Assembly: GCA_902547175.1 (NCBI GenBank)
Contig: CACCMS010000005.1
Span: forward strand, 1-42,587
From: Rhodospirillaceae bacterium
GTDB taxonomy: Bacteria; Pseudomonadota; Alphaproteobacteria; TMED109; TMED131
DNA: 42,587 nt
Reading direction: 5' to 3'
Part shown: positions 1 through 9,508 of the stretch, in pieces
Layout: the number at the start of each line of letters is the position of its first letter
Position numbering within the stretch: the stretch's first letter is position 1
The notes under the pieces: generated by a model
Databases searched by the model: none
What the model was told of the DNA's origin: nothing
Seen by the model: the letters and a program-made list of their open reading frames with translations, nothing else
Made by a program: the position numbers and the translations under genes

Positions 1-2220
1 TTAGCTTCGGGGATAACTTTAACAACTGGTGATTCCGGAGATGATACAGTTTCGGGCGTTATTTCTGGATCTGGTGCTTTAAATAAAGCTGGATCGGGTA
101 CTTTAACATTATCAGCCACCAATACTTATTCAGGGTCTACAACCCTTACTGCAGGCACTATTTCTATTAATTCTAGAAATAATTTAGGGGCTACTCCTGG
201 TTCTGCAGACGCTGATAATATTATTTTTAATGGAGGAACTTTAAATACTACAGGGAGCTTTACTCTCGGATCCAACAAAGGAATTACACTGACAGGAAAT
301 GGAACCGTTGATGTAGACTCCTCTACTACACTTACTTATGGAGGAGTAATAACAGGTTCTGCGAATTTAACAAAGTTAGGCGCAGGAACATTAATATTAT
401 CGGGAACTAATACTTACACAGGGGACACTTCTATTAGTGTTGGAAAACTAACTGTTTCAGGCACTTTAGCAGATACGACTGATGTAATCAATTCAGGTAT
501 TTATGATGTTGATACAACGGATACTATACAGTCTTTAAGTGGTTCAGGTACTGTAGAATTGGCTAATGGAATAATTTTGACAACAGGAGACTCAGGCGAT
601 GATACCGTTTCAGGAATAATTTCAGGAGCAGGGTCATTGACGAAGGCCGGTTCAGGAACCTTAACACTTTCTGCAGCAAATACTTATACAGGGGACACCA
701 CGATTAGTGCAGGAACCTTAACTGTTTCAGGTACTCTAGCAGATACAACGGATGTGATTAATTCAGGAACTTATGACGTAGATGCAACTGATACGATTCA
801 ATCATTAAGTGGATCTGGTTCAGTAGAATTAGCAAGTGGTATTACTTTAACAATTGGTGATTCTGGCAATGATACTATTTCAGGGGTTATTTCTGGATTA
901 GGAGATCTTACTAAAACAGGATCAGGTATTTTAACTTTATCAGGTTCTAATACATATTCAGGAGATACTACAATCAGTGCAGGAACTTTAAAATTAACTG
1001 GAACATTATCTGACAGCACAGATGTAGTAAATTCGGGGACATATGATGTAGATGCAACGGATACTATACAGTCTTTAAGTGGATCAGGAGCAGTAGAGCT
1101 TGCAAGTTCAATTACTTTAACAACTGGAGATTCTGGTGATGATACTATTTCAGGAATAATTTCCGGATCAGGATCTTTTACTAAAGCAGGTTCAGGTACT
1201 TTAACATTATCAGCTACCAATACTTATTCAGGATCTACAACGCTTACTTCAGGAACTATTTCTATTTCTTCTAGTGATAACTTAGGAGCTACTCCTGGAT
1301 CAGCAGATGCTGACAATATAATTTTTAATGGAGGAACTCTAAATACGACGGGAACTTTTACATTAGGGACTAATAAAGGTATTACTTTGACCGGTAATGG
1401 AACTGTAAATACTGATTCATCGACTACTTTAACTTACGGTGGTATTATAGCTGGGTCTTCTAACTTAACAAAATCAGGGTCAGGTGTACTAGTATTATCA
1501 GGCACGAATACTTTTTCTGGAAATACTACAATAAGTGCTGGAACACTTACAGTTTCAGGGACTCTTTCCGATAGCACAGATGTAATAAATTCAGGAATTT
1601 ATGATGTTGATGCTACGGACACGATTCAATCCCTTAGTGGATCTGGTGCCGTAGAACTTGCAAGTTCTATTACTTTAACCACTGGAGACTCAGGTGATGA
1701 TACAATTTCGGGTGTAATATCTGGAGCCGGATTATTTACAAAAGCAGGGTCAGGAACATTAACTTTATCTGGGTCAAATACTTATACAGGCGCTACTTCA
1801 ATAACAGCTGGTACAATAAGTATTGCTGCAGACTCTGGTTTAGGCGCTGCTCCAAGTTCAGAAACAGCAGGACATTTAACGTTAAATGGAGGAACTTTAA
1901 ATAGCTCGGCAACCTTTACTTTAAGTGCAAACAGAGGTATGTCACTAGGTGGAAGTAACGGAACTATAGATGTTGATGGTTCAACAACATTAACCTATGC
2001 AGGTATAATTAAAGGATCAGGGTCATTAACAAAATCAGGCACAGGAACTTTAGTTTTATCTTCTTCATCAAGTGATTACTCAGGAGGAACTACGGTTGCA
2101 GCAGGGACGCTTTCTCTAGGAGGATCAAGTTCTGGATCAATTGGTTCTGCATCAAGAGGACCCGTAGGAACTGGGTCCATAACTGTAAACTCTGGTGCCA
2201 CTTTGGATGTCAATACTACT
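1..2220 (+). repeat. PATR-like autotransporter-associated beta-strand repeat region
   Basis: About eight copies of a core resembling the autotransporter-associated beta-strand repeat (key residues G-x-L-T-K-x-G-x-G-T-L-x-L-S-x-x-N-T-Y-x-G-x-T). Two kinds of linker separate them. Type X carries NLGATPGSADADNIIFNGG (for example bases 181-240 and 1279-1338). Type Y carries a TDVINSGxYDVDATDTIQSL motif (for example 478-540, 751-810, 1021-1080, 1585-1632). From the left the linker order is X, Y, Y, Y, X, Y, X-like. Such repeats form beta-helical stalks in passenger domains. Confidence 0.75.
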
Positions 2221-5200
2221 CTAATCCATAATACCAAGACCAATAATGGTTCTATTGTTAATAAACCTACACCAACATTTGTATTCTCAAACGATAGCAA
2301 AACGGCTACTTATGGTGACACTGGAATTTCTGCAGATACATTAACAGAAAATACTAATGGTACGATCACTTATTCTAGTTCTAATACAGATATAGCAACA
2401 GTAAACTCTTCTTCAGGTGCATCTGCTTCAGTAGCAGCAGGAAGCACTACTATTACTGCAAGTGCTGCAGAAACTAATGAATACACATCAGCATCTGACA
2501 GTTTTACGCTTGTAATAAACAAAAAAACTTTAACAGCAAGCGCATCTGCTTCAAATAAGACTTATGATGGAGGCGTGTCGGCAACAGTAACATTAACTTT
2601 TTCTGGTCTAATTGGTTCTGAAACACTTGGTCAGAGTGTTTCTTCTACTTTTTCAGATGAAAACGTGGGCACAGGAATAACTGTTACAGTTAATTCTATA
2701 ACATTATCTGATGGTACAAATGGAGGACTTGCAAACAATTACAGCATTAGTTCTGGTCAAACTACAACAGCAAATATTACAGCTAAATCCGTTACTGTCT
2801 CAGGTATTACAGCATCTAACAAGACCTATGATGCATCCACCTTGGCAACAGTAGATGTGAGCGGTGCTTCTTTTTCAGGCATAGTAAGCGGAGATAATTT
2901 GTCAGTATCTGCTTCAGGGGTGTTTGATAATGCTAATGTAGGAACTGCAAAGACAGTAACCCTTACCTCTTCGTATTCAGGTGATGATGTAAATAATTAC
3001 TCTATTACTGATCAAGCATCTACTACGGCAGATGTAACGCAAAAAGCTCTTACTGTTACTGCGTCTGCATCTAATAAATCTTATGATGCAGCAACTACTG
3101 CTACTGTTACTCTTACTTTTTCTGGTTTAATAGGCTCTGAAACTCTAGGTCAGTCAGTTTCAGCTACTTTTTCAGATAAAAATGTGGGTGCCGGAAAAAC
3201 CGTTACTGTTAACTCAATTACTTTGTCAAATGGTTCAAACGGAGGGCTGGCAGGCAATTATTCTATTTCCTCTGGGCAGACAGCTACAGCAGATATAACC
3301 ACAAAAGCTTTGACAGTATCTGGTATTACAGGCGTAAATAAAACTTACGATGGGTCTGTGGGAGCAACTTTAAGTACCTCAGGCGTTACTTACTCTGGAT
3401 TGGTTTCAGGTGATAGTTTCACTGTTACACCTACTGGAACATTTGATAATAAAAATGTAGGGACTGGAAAAACCGTAACCATTAGCAGTGCTTATTCTGG
3501 AGATGATATTGGCAATTATGTAATTACTGATCAATCTAGTACTACCGCTAATATAACAGCAAGATCTTTAACTGTTTCAGGTCTTGCAGCATCTAATAAA
3601 GCCTATGATGCAAGTACAACTGCTACCATAAGTAAGACAGGAGCAGTTTATGCAGGCTTAGTGAGTGGAGATGATTTTACTTTAACTGCTACTGGTGTTT
3701 TTAATAATGCAAACGTTGGAAATGGGAAAACAGTTACGATATCTTCATCATATTCTGGAGATGACGTTTCTAATTATTCTATAACTAACCAATCTAGTAC
3801 TACTGCTAACGTTTTTGCTAAAACTCTTACAGCAACTGCTTCAGCTTCTAATAAAACTTATAATGGAAATACTACAGCAACAGTTACATTATCTTTCTCT
3901 GGATTAGTTGGCTCACAAACTCTAGGACAATCAGTAACTGCAGCTTTTAATAATAAAAATGTGGGAACAGCAAAAACAGTCACATTAAGCGCGATTACTT
4001 TATCTGATGGAAGCAACGGAGGACTAGCAAGTAATTATTCCATATCTGCAGGGCAAACTACAACAGCAAATATTACAGCAAAAGCTTTAACAGTTTCTGG
4101 AATTACAGCTTCTAATAAAACGTATGACGGTAACACGAATGCAACAACTGATGTTACTTCAGCAGTATATACTGGATTAGTAAGTGGTGATAATTTTGTA
4201 GTTTCAGCTACAGGAGCTTTTGATAATAAAAATGTAGGTACAGGAAAAACAGTTACTTTATCTTCTTCATATTCTGGAAGTGATGTTTCCAATTACTCTG
4301 TTACAGACCAATCAAGTACAACAGCAAATATAACTGCAAAAGCTATGACAGTTTCTGGTATTACTGCTTCAGATAAAAGCTATGACGGTTCTACTTCTTC
4401 AACTTTAGGTACATCAAATGTATTATATACTGGACTAGTAAATGGTGATAATTTTTCAGGGTCATATACTGGAACCTTTGATAATAAAAATGTGGGAACA
4501 GGAAAAACAGTTACTATATCTTCATCTTATTCTGGAGATGATGTGGCAAACTATTCAGTGACAGATCAATCTAGTACAACAGCTGCAATTATCAAAAAGA
4601 CTTTAACTGCGACAGCAAGTGCATCCAATAAAACATACGATGGAAACACAACTGCAACTACCACTCTAACTTTTTCTGGCTTAGCAGGATCAGAGACTTT
4701 AGGACAATCTGTTTCATCAACATTCAATAATAAAAATGTAGGTACAGGAAAAACAGTAACAGTAAACACTATAACTTTATCTAATGGAAGCAACGGAGGA
4801 TTAGCTAGTAATTATACTGTTAGTGCAGGGCAAACTACTACGGCGAACATTACAGCAAAAGCTTTGACAGTTTCTGGCATTACAGCTTCTAATAAAACGT
4901 ATGACGCTAATACAAATGCTACTGTTAGTATTGGCTCTGTTTCATATTCTGGTTTGGTAAGTGGTGATAATTTTGTAGTTTCAGCTACAGGAACATTTGA
5001 TAATAAAAATGTAGGAACAGGAAAGACAGTTACAATTTCTTCTTCATACTCTGGAAGTGATGTTTCTAATTATTCTATTACAAATCAATCTAGCACTACT
5101 GCTAACATTACTGCAAAGGCATTAACAGTTTCTGGTATTACCGCCTCTGATAAAACTTATGATGGCGCTACAAGTGCAACCTTAGGCACATCAAATATTC

Positions 5201-8200
5201 TATATAGTGGTCTAATAAGTGGTGATAGTTTTTCAGGAACTTATTCTGGAACTTTTAATAATGCAAATGTAGGAGCAGGAAAAACTGTTACGATATCTTC
5301 ATCCTATTCTGGAGATGATGTAGCAAACTATTCAGTCACAGATCAATCAAGTTCAAGTGCAAGTATAGTAAAAAAATCTTTAACTGCATCGGCTACAGCA
5401 TCTAATAAAACTTATAATGGAAATATAACCGCTGCCACCACTTTATCGTTTTCAGGGTTAGTGGGATCTGAGACTTTAGGACAATCTGTTTCATCAACAT
5501 TTAATAATAAAAATGTGGGTACAGGAAAAACTGTAACCGTAAATTCTATAACTTTATCTGATGGAAGTAACGGAGGATTAGCAAGTAATTATTCTATTAG
5601 TGCAGGTCAAACTACAACGGCAAATATTACAGCAAAATCTTTAACAGTTTCTGGAATCACGGCTTCCAATAAAACATATGATGGAAATACAGTAGGAACT
5701 TTGAATTTAACAGGAACATCCTACTCAGGATTAGTTTCAGGAGATGATATTTCAATTTCTGCTACAGGTGCCTTTGATAATAAAAATGTAGGGACAGGAA
5801 AAACAGTAAATATTAGTTCTTCTTATTCAGGTGCTGATGTAGGTAATTACTCTATTACTGATCAATCTACTACTACAGCAAATATTACTGCCAGTGTTAG
5901 TGGTATTACTGTAATAGGAATTACTGCTAACAATAAAGATTATGATGGGAGTACATCAGCTACATTAGATACTTCTAATGTTTCATATTCAGGTCTGGTA
6001 GATGGAGATGATGTTTCAGGTTCATTTTCTGGAACTTTTAGTAATGCTAATGTAGGATCAAACAAAACCGTTAATATTAGTTCTTCCTATTCAGGTGCTG
6101 ATGTAGGAAATTATACCATTACAGATCAGAGTACAACTACGGGTAATATAATTGCAAAATCTTTAACTGCAACTGCTTCAGCTTCTGATAAAACTTATGA
6201 TGGTAATACTACAGCAACAGTGACACTATCTTTTTCAGGGTTAGTAGGATCAGAGACTTTAGGGCAGTCTGTCACAGCAGCATTTAATAATAAAAATGTA
6301 GGAACAGGAAAAACAGTTACAGTAAGCGCGATTACATTATCTGATGGAAGCAATGGTGGAGTAGCTAGCAACTATACTGTAAGTACAGGGCAAACTACTA
6401 CGGCGAACATTACAGCAAAAGCTTTGACAGTTTCTGGCATTACAGCTTCTAATAAAACGTACGACGCTAATACGAATGCAACAACTGATGTTACTTCAGC
6501 AGTTTATACTGGATTAGTAAGTGGTGATAATTTTGTAGTTTCAGCTACAGGAACTTTTGATAATAAAAATATTGGAACATCAAAGACTGTGACATTATCC
6601 TCTTCGTATTCAGGAAGTGATGTTGCCAATTACTCTGTTACAGATCAATCAAGTACGACAGCGAACATTACAGCTAAGGCATTGACAGTTTCTGGTATTA
6701 CTGCTTCAGATAAAAGTTATGATGGTTCTACAACTGCAACTTTAGGCACATCAAATATTTTATATAGTGGTCTAATAAGTGGTGATAGTTTTTCAGGGTC
6801 TTATTCTGGAACCTTTGATAATAAAAATGTGGGAACAGGAAAAACAGTTACTATCTCTTCCACTTATTCTGGAGATGATATAACAAACTATTCAGTCACA
6901 GATCAATCTAGTACAACAGCTGCAATTATTAAAAAGGCTTTAACTGCCTCAGCTTCAGCTTCTAATAAAACGTATAATGGAAATGCAACTGCAACTACGT
7001 CTCTAACTTTCTCAGGCTTAGTAGGATCAGAGACTTTAGGACAATCTGTAACATCAGCATTTAATAATAAAAATGTAGGAACAGGAAAAACAGTTACAGT
7101 AAGCGCGATTACATTATCTGATGGAAGTAACGGAGGAGTAGCAAGTAATTATTCAATAGCAGCAGGGCAAACTACAACAGCAAATATTACAGCAAAAGCT
7201 TTGACAGTTTCTGGTATTACAGCTTCTAATAAAACGTATGATGCTAATACAAATGCTACGATGGTTGTCACTTCAGCATCATATTCAGGATTAGTAAGTG
7301 GTGATAATTTTGTAGTTTCAGCTACAGGAACTTTTGATAATAAAAATATTGGAACTGGAAAAACAGTAACGATTTCTTCTTCATATTCAGGAAGTGATGT
7401 TTCCAATTATTCTATTACAAATCAATCTAGTACTACTGCAAATATTACTGCTAGATCATTAACGGTTTCTGGTATTACTGCTTCAGATAAAAGTTACGAT
7501 GGTTCCACAACTGCAACTTTAGGAACATCAAACACTTTATATACTGGATTAGTAAGTGGTGACGATTTTTCAGGAAGTTATACAGGGACTTTTAATAATG
7601 CAAATGTAGGAAGTGGTAAAACTGTTACTATCTCTTCCACTTATTCTGGAGATGATGTGTCAAACTATTCAGTGACAGATCAATCTAGTACAACAGCAGC
7701 TATTGTTAAAAAATCTCTAACAGCTACTACATCATCTTCTAATAAAACTTATAATGGAAATGCGACTGCAACTACTACACTTTCATTCTCTGGCTTAGTT
7801 GGGTCTGAAACTTTAGGACAATCTGTATCATCAACATTCAATAATAAAAATGTGGGTACAGGAAAAACTGTAACTGTAAACTCTATAACCTTATCTGATG
7901 GAAGCAACGGAGGATTAGCAAGTAATTATACTATTAGTGCAGGTCAAACTACTACGGCAGATATTACAGCAAAATCTTTAACAGTTTCTGGAATCACGGC
8001 TTCCAATAAAACATATGATGGGAATACAAATGCTCCTTTAGATATATCTAATATTTCTTATTCAGGTCTGGTATCAGGGGATGATATAGGAGGTTCATTT
8101 TCAGGTGCTTTTGCTAACAAGAATATAGGCACAAGTAAATCTGTTACAATTACTTCGTCTTATTCCGGAGTAGACTCTAGTAATTATTCTATTACTGATC

Positions 8201-9306
8201 AATCCAGTGCTACTGCAAATATAACCGCAAGAACATTAACTGTTTCTGGTATTACTGCTTCAAATAAAAGTTATGATGCTACAACTTCTGCAACATTAGA
8301 CACTTCAAATATTTCTTATGCAGGCTTAGTAAGCGGTGATAGCTTTTCAGGTAGTTTTACGGGGACCTTTAATAATGCTAACGTGGGCACTAGTAAGCTA
8401 GTAACTATTTCTTCCTCTTATTCTGGTGATGATTTAAATAACTATTCCATTACAGACCAATCTTCTACAGGTGCAAATATAAGCAAGGCATCACCAACTA
8501 TTAGTGGGTTAAATGCACTATCAAAATATTCAGATGATGCAAACTATATTTTAGCTGGTACACCAAGTATAAGCGGCTTAAATATTTCTTATTCTTCTAG
8601 TAATACGAGTGTTGCAGGTGTTGATGTATCAACTGCTGAAGTTTCAATTTTAACTACAGGATTATCAACAATTACCGCATCAATTGCAGCTACATCAAAT
8701 TATAATGCAGCAAGTGCAACTTATATCTTAACGGTAAGTACGAGACCTACTAGTAGCGGATCCCCTTCTCAAGTTGCTACCTATACAGCAATAAGAAGTA
8801 TGAACGAAAATGTAAGTAATAGTAGTGGTAACATTTCTATAAGAGGATCTAATGGTAATCTAAATAATACTTCTATTTCAGGTGGTTCTATATCTGCTGG
8901 AAAAAATAGTGTAATTTCATCACAAGCAAAGGTAATAGTTTTAAGGCCTAATCTTGTTCCTGCCACAGAAGGAATTTATGAATTTTCAAATAATGAAGAT
9001 GAAGATAGGTTAAAACCACCAGAAAAAAATAATGAGAGTTTCCAAAAGCTTGGAGAAATAATAGGAGTTGTAGATTATCTAGTTCAAATCGAATCTGAGA
9101 ATAAAATATACAACTATAACTTAGAAGTAAGAGACGGAGGTATTTTAATCAAACCTAAAAACTTAGATTCATTTAGCTTCGCAGAATTTAATAAATCAGT
9201 AGTTATTGATAAAGCAATGGGGGCAGTACAAGAGAATTTCGGCATACCAACTTTTCAAATAAAAACCATAGTAATAGATTTATTGTCTAATATAGCTAGC
9301 AATTAG
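1..9306 (+). CDS. Giant repetitive surface protein/adhesin (PATR-like + YDG repeats), 5' partial
   Basis: The reading frame is open from the first base to a TAG at 9304-9306, so at least 3101 residues are encoded and the true start lies left of the window. A TTG at 559 is only an internal codon. Order of parts: about eight beta-strand repeats of the type GSGTLTLSGxNTYSGDTTI (bases 1-2220), an MBG-like Ig segment (about 2260-2520), 23 YDG domains (2524-8484), a second MBG-like segment (about 8485-8740), a Ser/Gly/Asn-rich linker, and an acidic C-terminal domain (about 8940-9303). I see no Cys or Trp and almost no His, and Ser, Thr, Gly and Asn dominate. YDG and MBG domains are known from large secreted hemagglutinin-like exoproteins. 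The role as an exported adhesin or biofilm protein is inference. No C-terminal barrel is seen, which argues against a classical type Va autotransporter. The signal peptide and any TPS domain would lie outside the window. By eye it is less AT-rich than its neighbours. Confidence 0.85.
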   Translation, partial: LASGITLTTGDSGDDTVSGVISGSGALNKAGSGTLTLSATNTYSGSTTLTAGTISINSRNNLGATPGSADADNIIFNGGTLNTTGSFTLGSNKGITLTGNGTVDVDSSTTLTYGGVITGSANLTKLGAGTLILSGTNTYTGDTSISVGKLTVSGTLADTTDVINSGIYDVDTTDTIQSLSGSGTVELANGIILTTGDSGDDTVSGIISGAGSLTKAGSGTLTLSAANTYTGDTTISAGTLTVSGTLADTTDVINSGTYDVDATDTIQSLSGSGSVELASGITLTIGDSGNDTISGVISGLGDLTKTGSGILTLSGSNTYSGDTTISAGTLKLTGTLSDSTDVVNSGTYDVDATDTIQSLSGSGAVELASSITLTTGDSGDDTISGIISGSGSFTKAGSGTLTLSATNTYSGSTTLTSGTISISSSDNLGATPGSADADNIIFNGGTLNTTGTFTLGTNKGITLTGNGTVNTDSSTTLTYGGIIAGSSNLTKSGSGVLVLSGTNTFSGNTTISAGTLTVSGTLSDSTDVINSGIYDVDATDTIQSLSGSGAVELASSITLTTGDSGDDTISGVISGAGLFTKAGSGTLTLSGSNTYTGATSITAGTISIAADSGLGAAPSSETAGHLTLNGGTLNSSATFTLSANRGMSLGGSNGTIDVDGSTTLTYAGIIKGSGSLTKSGTGTLVLSSSSSDYSGGTTVAAGTLSLGGSSSGSIGSASRGPVGTGSITVNSGATLDVNTTLIHNTKTNNGSIVNKPTPTFVFSNDSKTATYGDTGISADTLTENTNGTITYSSSNTDIATVNSSSGASASVAAGSTTITASAAETNEYTSASDSFTLVINKKTLTASASASNKTYDGGVSATVTLTFSGLIGSETLGQSVSSTFSDENVGTGITVTVNSITLSDGTNGGLANNYSISSGQTTTANITAKSVTVSGITASNKTYDASTLATVDVSGASFSGIVSGDNLSVSASGVFDNANVGTAKTVTLTSSYSGDDVNNYSITDQASTTADVTQKALTVTASASNKSYDAATTATVTLTFSGLIGSETLGQSVSATFSDKNVGAGKTVTVNSITLSNGSNGGLAGNYSISSGQTATADITTKALTVSGITGVNKTYDGSVGATLSTSGVTYSGLVSGDSFTVTPTGTFDNKNVGTGKTVTISSAYSGDDIGNYVITDQSSTTANITARSLTVSGLAASNKAYDASTTATISKTGAVYAGLVSGDDFTLTATGVFNNANVGNGKTVTISSSYSGDDVSNYSITNQSSTTANVFAKTLTATASASNKTYNGNTTATVTLSFSGLVGSQTLGQSVTAAFNNKNVGTAKTVTLSAITLSDGSNGGLASNYSISAGQTTTANITAKALTVSGITASNKTYDGNTNATTDVTSAVYTGLVSGDNFVVSATGAFDNKNVGTGKTVTLSSSYSGSDVSNYSVTDQSSTTANITAKAMTVSGITASDKSYDGSTSSTLGTSNVLYTGLVNGDNFSGSYTGTFDNKNVGTGKTVTISSSYSGDDVANYSVTDQSSTTAAIIKKTLTATASASNKTYDGNTTATTTLTFSGLAGSETLGQSVSSTFNNKNVGTGKTVTVNTITLSNGSNGGLASNYTVSAGQTTTANITAKALTVSGITASNKTYDANTNATVSIGSVSYSGLVSGDNFVVSATGTFDNKNVGTGKTVTISSSYSGSDVSNYSITNQSSTTANITAKALTVSGITASDKTYDGATSATLGTSNILYSGLISGDSFSGTYSGTFNNANVGAGKTVTISSSYSGDDVANYSVTDQSSSSASIVKKSLTASATASNKTYNGNITAATTLSFSGLVGSETLGQSVSSTFNNKNVGTGKTVTVNSITLSDGSNGGLASNYSISAGQTTTANITAKSLTVSGITASNKTYDGNTVGTLNLTGTSYSGLVSGDDISISATGAFDNKNVGTGKTVNISSSYSGADVGNYSITDQSTTTANITASVSGITVIGITANNKDYDGSTSATLDTSNVSYSGLVDGDDVSGSFSGTFSNANVGSNKTVNISSSYSGADVGNYTITDQSTTTGNIIAKSLTATASASDKTYDGNTTATVTLSFSGLVGSETLGQSVTAAFNNKNVGTGKTVTVSAITLSDGSNGGVASNYTVSTGQTTTANITAKALTVSGITASNKTYDANTNATTDVTSAVYTGLVSGDNFVVSATGTFDNKNIGTSKTVTLSSSYSGSDVANYSVTDQSSTTANITAKALTVSGITASDKSYDGSTTATLGTSNILYSGLISGDSFSGSYSGTFDNKNVGTGKTVTISSTYSGDDITNYSVTDQSSTTAAIIKKALTASASASNKTYNGNATATTSLTFSGLVGSETLGQSVTSAFNNKNVGTGKTVTVSAITLSDGSNGGVASNYSIAAGQTTTANITAKALTVSGITASNKTYDANTNATMVVTSASYSGLVSGDNFVVSATGTFDNKNIGTGKTVTISSSYSGSDVSNYSITNQSSTTANITARSLTVSGITASDKSYDGSTTATLGTSNTLYTGLVSGDDFSGSYTGTFNNANVGSGKTVTISSTYSGDDVSNYSVTDQSSTTAAIVKKSLTATTSSSNKTYNGNATATTTLSFSGLVGSETLGQSVSSTFNNKNVGTGKTVTVNSITLSDGSNGGLASNYTISAGQTTTADITAKSLTVSGITASNKTYDGNTNAPLDISNISYSGLVSGDDIGGSFSGAFANKNIGTSKSVTITSSYSGVDSSNYSITDQSSATANITARTLTVSGITASNKSYDATTSATLDTSNISYAGLVSGDSFSGSFTGTFNNANVGTSKLVTISSSYSGDDLNNYSITDQSSTGANISKASPTISGLNALSKYSDDANYILAGTPSISGLNISYSSSNTSVAGVDVSTAEVSILTTGLSTITASIAATSNYNAASATYILTVSTRPTSSGSPSQVATYTAIRSMNENVSNSSGNISIRGSNGNLNNTSISGGSISAGKNSVISSQAKVIVLRPNLVPATEGIYEFSNNEDEDRLKPPEKNNESFQKLGEIIGVVDYLVQIESENKIYNYNLEVRDGGILIKPKNLDSFSFAEFNKSVVIDKAMGAVQENFGIPTFQIKTIVIDLLSNIASN
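2524..8484 (+). repeat. 23 YDG-domain repeats: one A-B pair then seven A-B-C triplets, 777-nt period
   Basis: Each unit is about 86 residues and begins near K-x-L-T-V-S-G-I-T-A-S-N-K-T-Y-D-G. A units are A-S-A-S-N-K with G-S-E-T-L-G-Q-S and L-S-D-G-S-N-G-G. B units carry SGDNFVVSATG. C units start S-G-I-T-A-S-D-K-S-Y-D-G and carry LGTSN and FSGSYSGTF. The first pair is at 2524-3042. Triplets start at 3043, 3820, 4597, 5374, 6157, 6934 and 7711. Spacing is exactly 777 nt (259 codons) except 783 nt for the triplet at 5374, whose C unit has two extra codons. The last triplet is 774 nt. The third unit of the first triplet (about 3562-3819) is C-like only by position; its sequence is nearer to B. 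Confidence 0.85.
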
Positions 9307-9335
9307 AAATAATATATAAACCAATATCTTTTTTA

Positions 9336-9485
9336 TTAAAAGTCAGAAACTCTACCCTTAACTTCCCAGTCTCCATATCTAGTTGGTTCAGGACCTTTAG
9401 GTCCTCCTATTTCTTTAACTTTTTTGTTTTTATTCTTATTTTTTTTATTATTACTTTTATTTTCTTTTTTTGTGACTTTGTTCAT
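9336..9485 (-). CDS. SDHAF4/DUF1674 family small protein
   Basis: A 49-residue protein whose C-terminal half carries the DUF1674 signature GGPKGPEPTRYGDWE followed by K-G-R-V-S-D-F. The N-terminal half is almost entirely Lys and Asn. The family corresponds to mitochondrial SDHAF4, which assists maturation of the flavinylated SdhA subunit of succinate dehydrogenase; that role here is by family only. I chose the ATG at 9485 (M-N-K-V-T). A longer reading to 9536 would overlap the start of the divergent rsmB gene and add only a hydrophobic Phe/Tyr/Leu stretch. In many alphaproteobacteria DUF1674 sits beside rsmB, as it does here. Confidence 0.8.
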   Translation of the reverse strand: MNKVTKKENKSNNKKNKNKNKKVKEIGGPKGPEPTRYGDWEVKGRVSDF

Positions 9486-9508
9486 AATTAAATTAAACAA
9501 TATTGATA

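Noticed and set aside
559..561. TTG at 559 as the start of the giant gene
   Set aside because: The frame is open from base 1 and the repeat pattern continues unbroken upstream, so this is an internal codon.
798..8966. Several 60-140-codon open frames on the minus strand within the adhesin gene
   Set aside because: They recur at equivalent places in the repeats (for example 4035-4292 and 7149-7406), are Val/Pro/Glu-rich mirror images of Thr/Gly/Ser codons, and have no family features. They are shadows of the coding strand.
1..9306. Tandem repeats as a CRISPR array or non-coding satellite
   Set aside because: The period is about 259 nt and 777 nt, the frame stays open throughout, and repeats align at the protein level with silent differences. 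There is no short repeat/spacer pattern.
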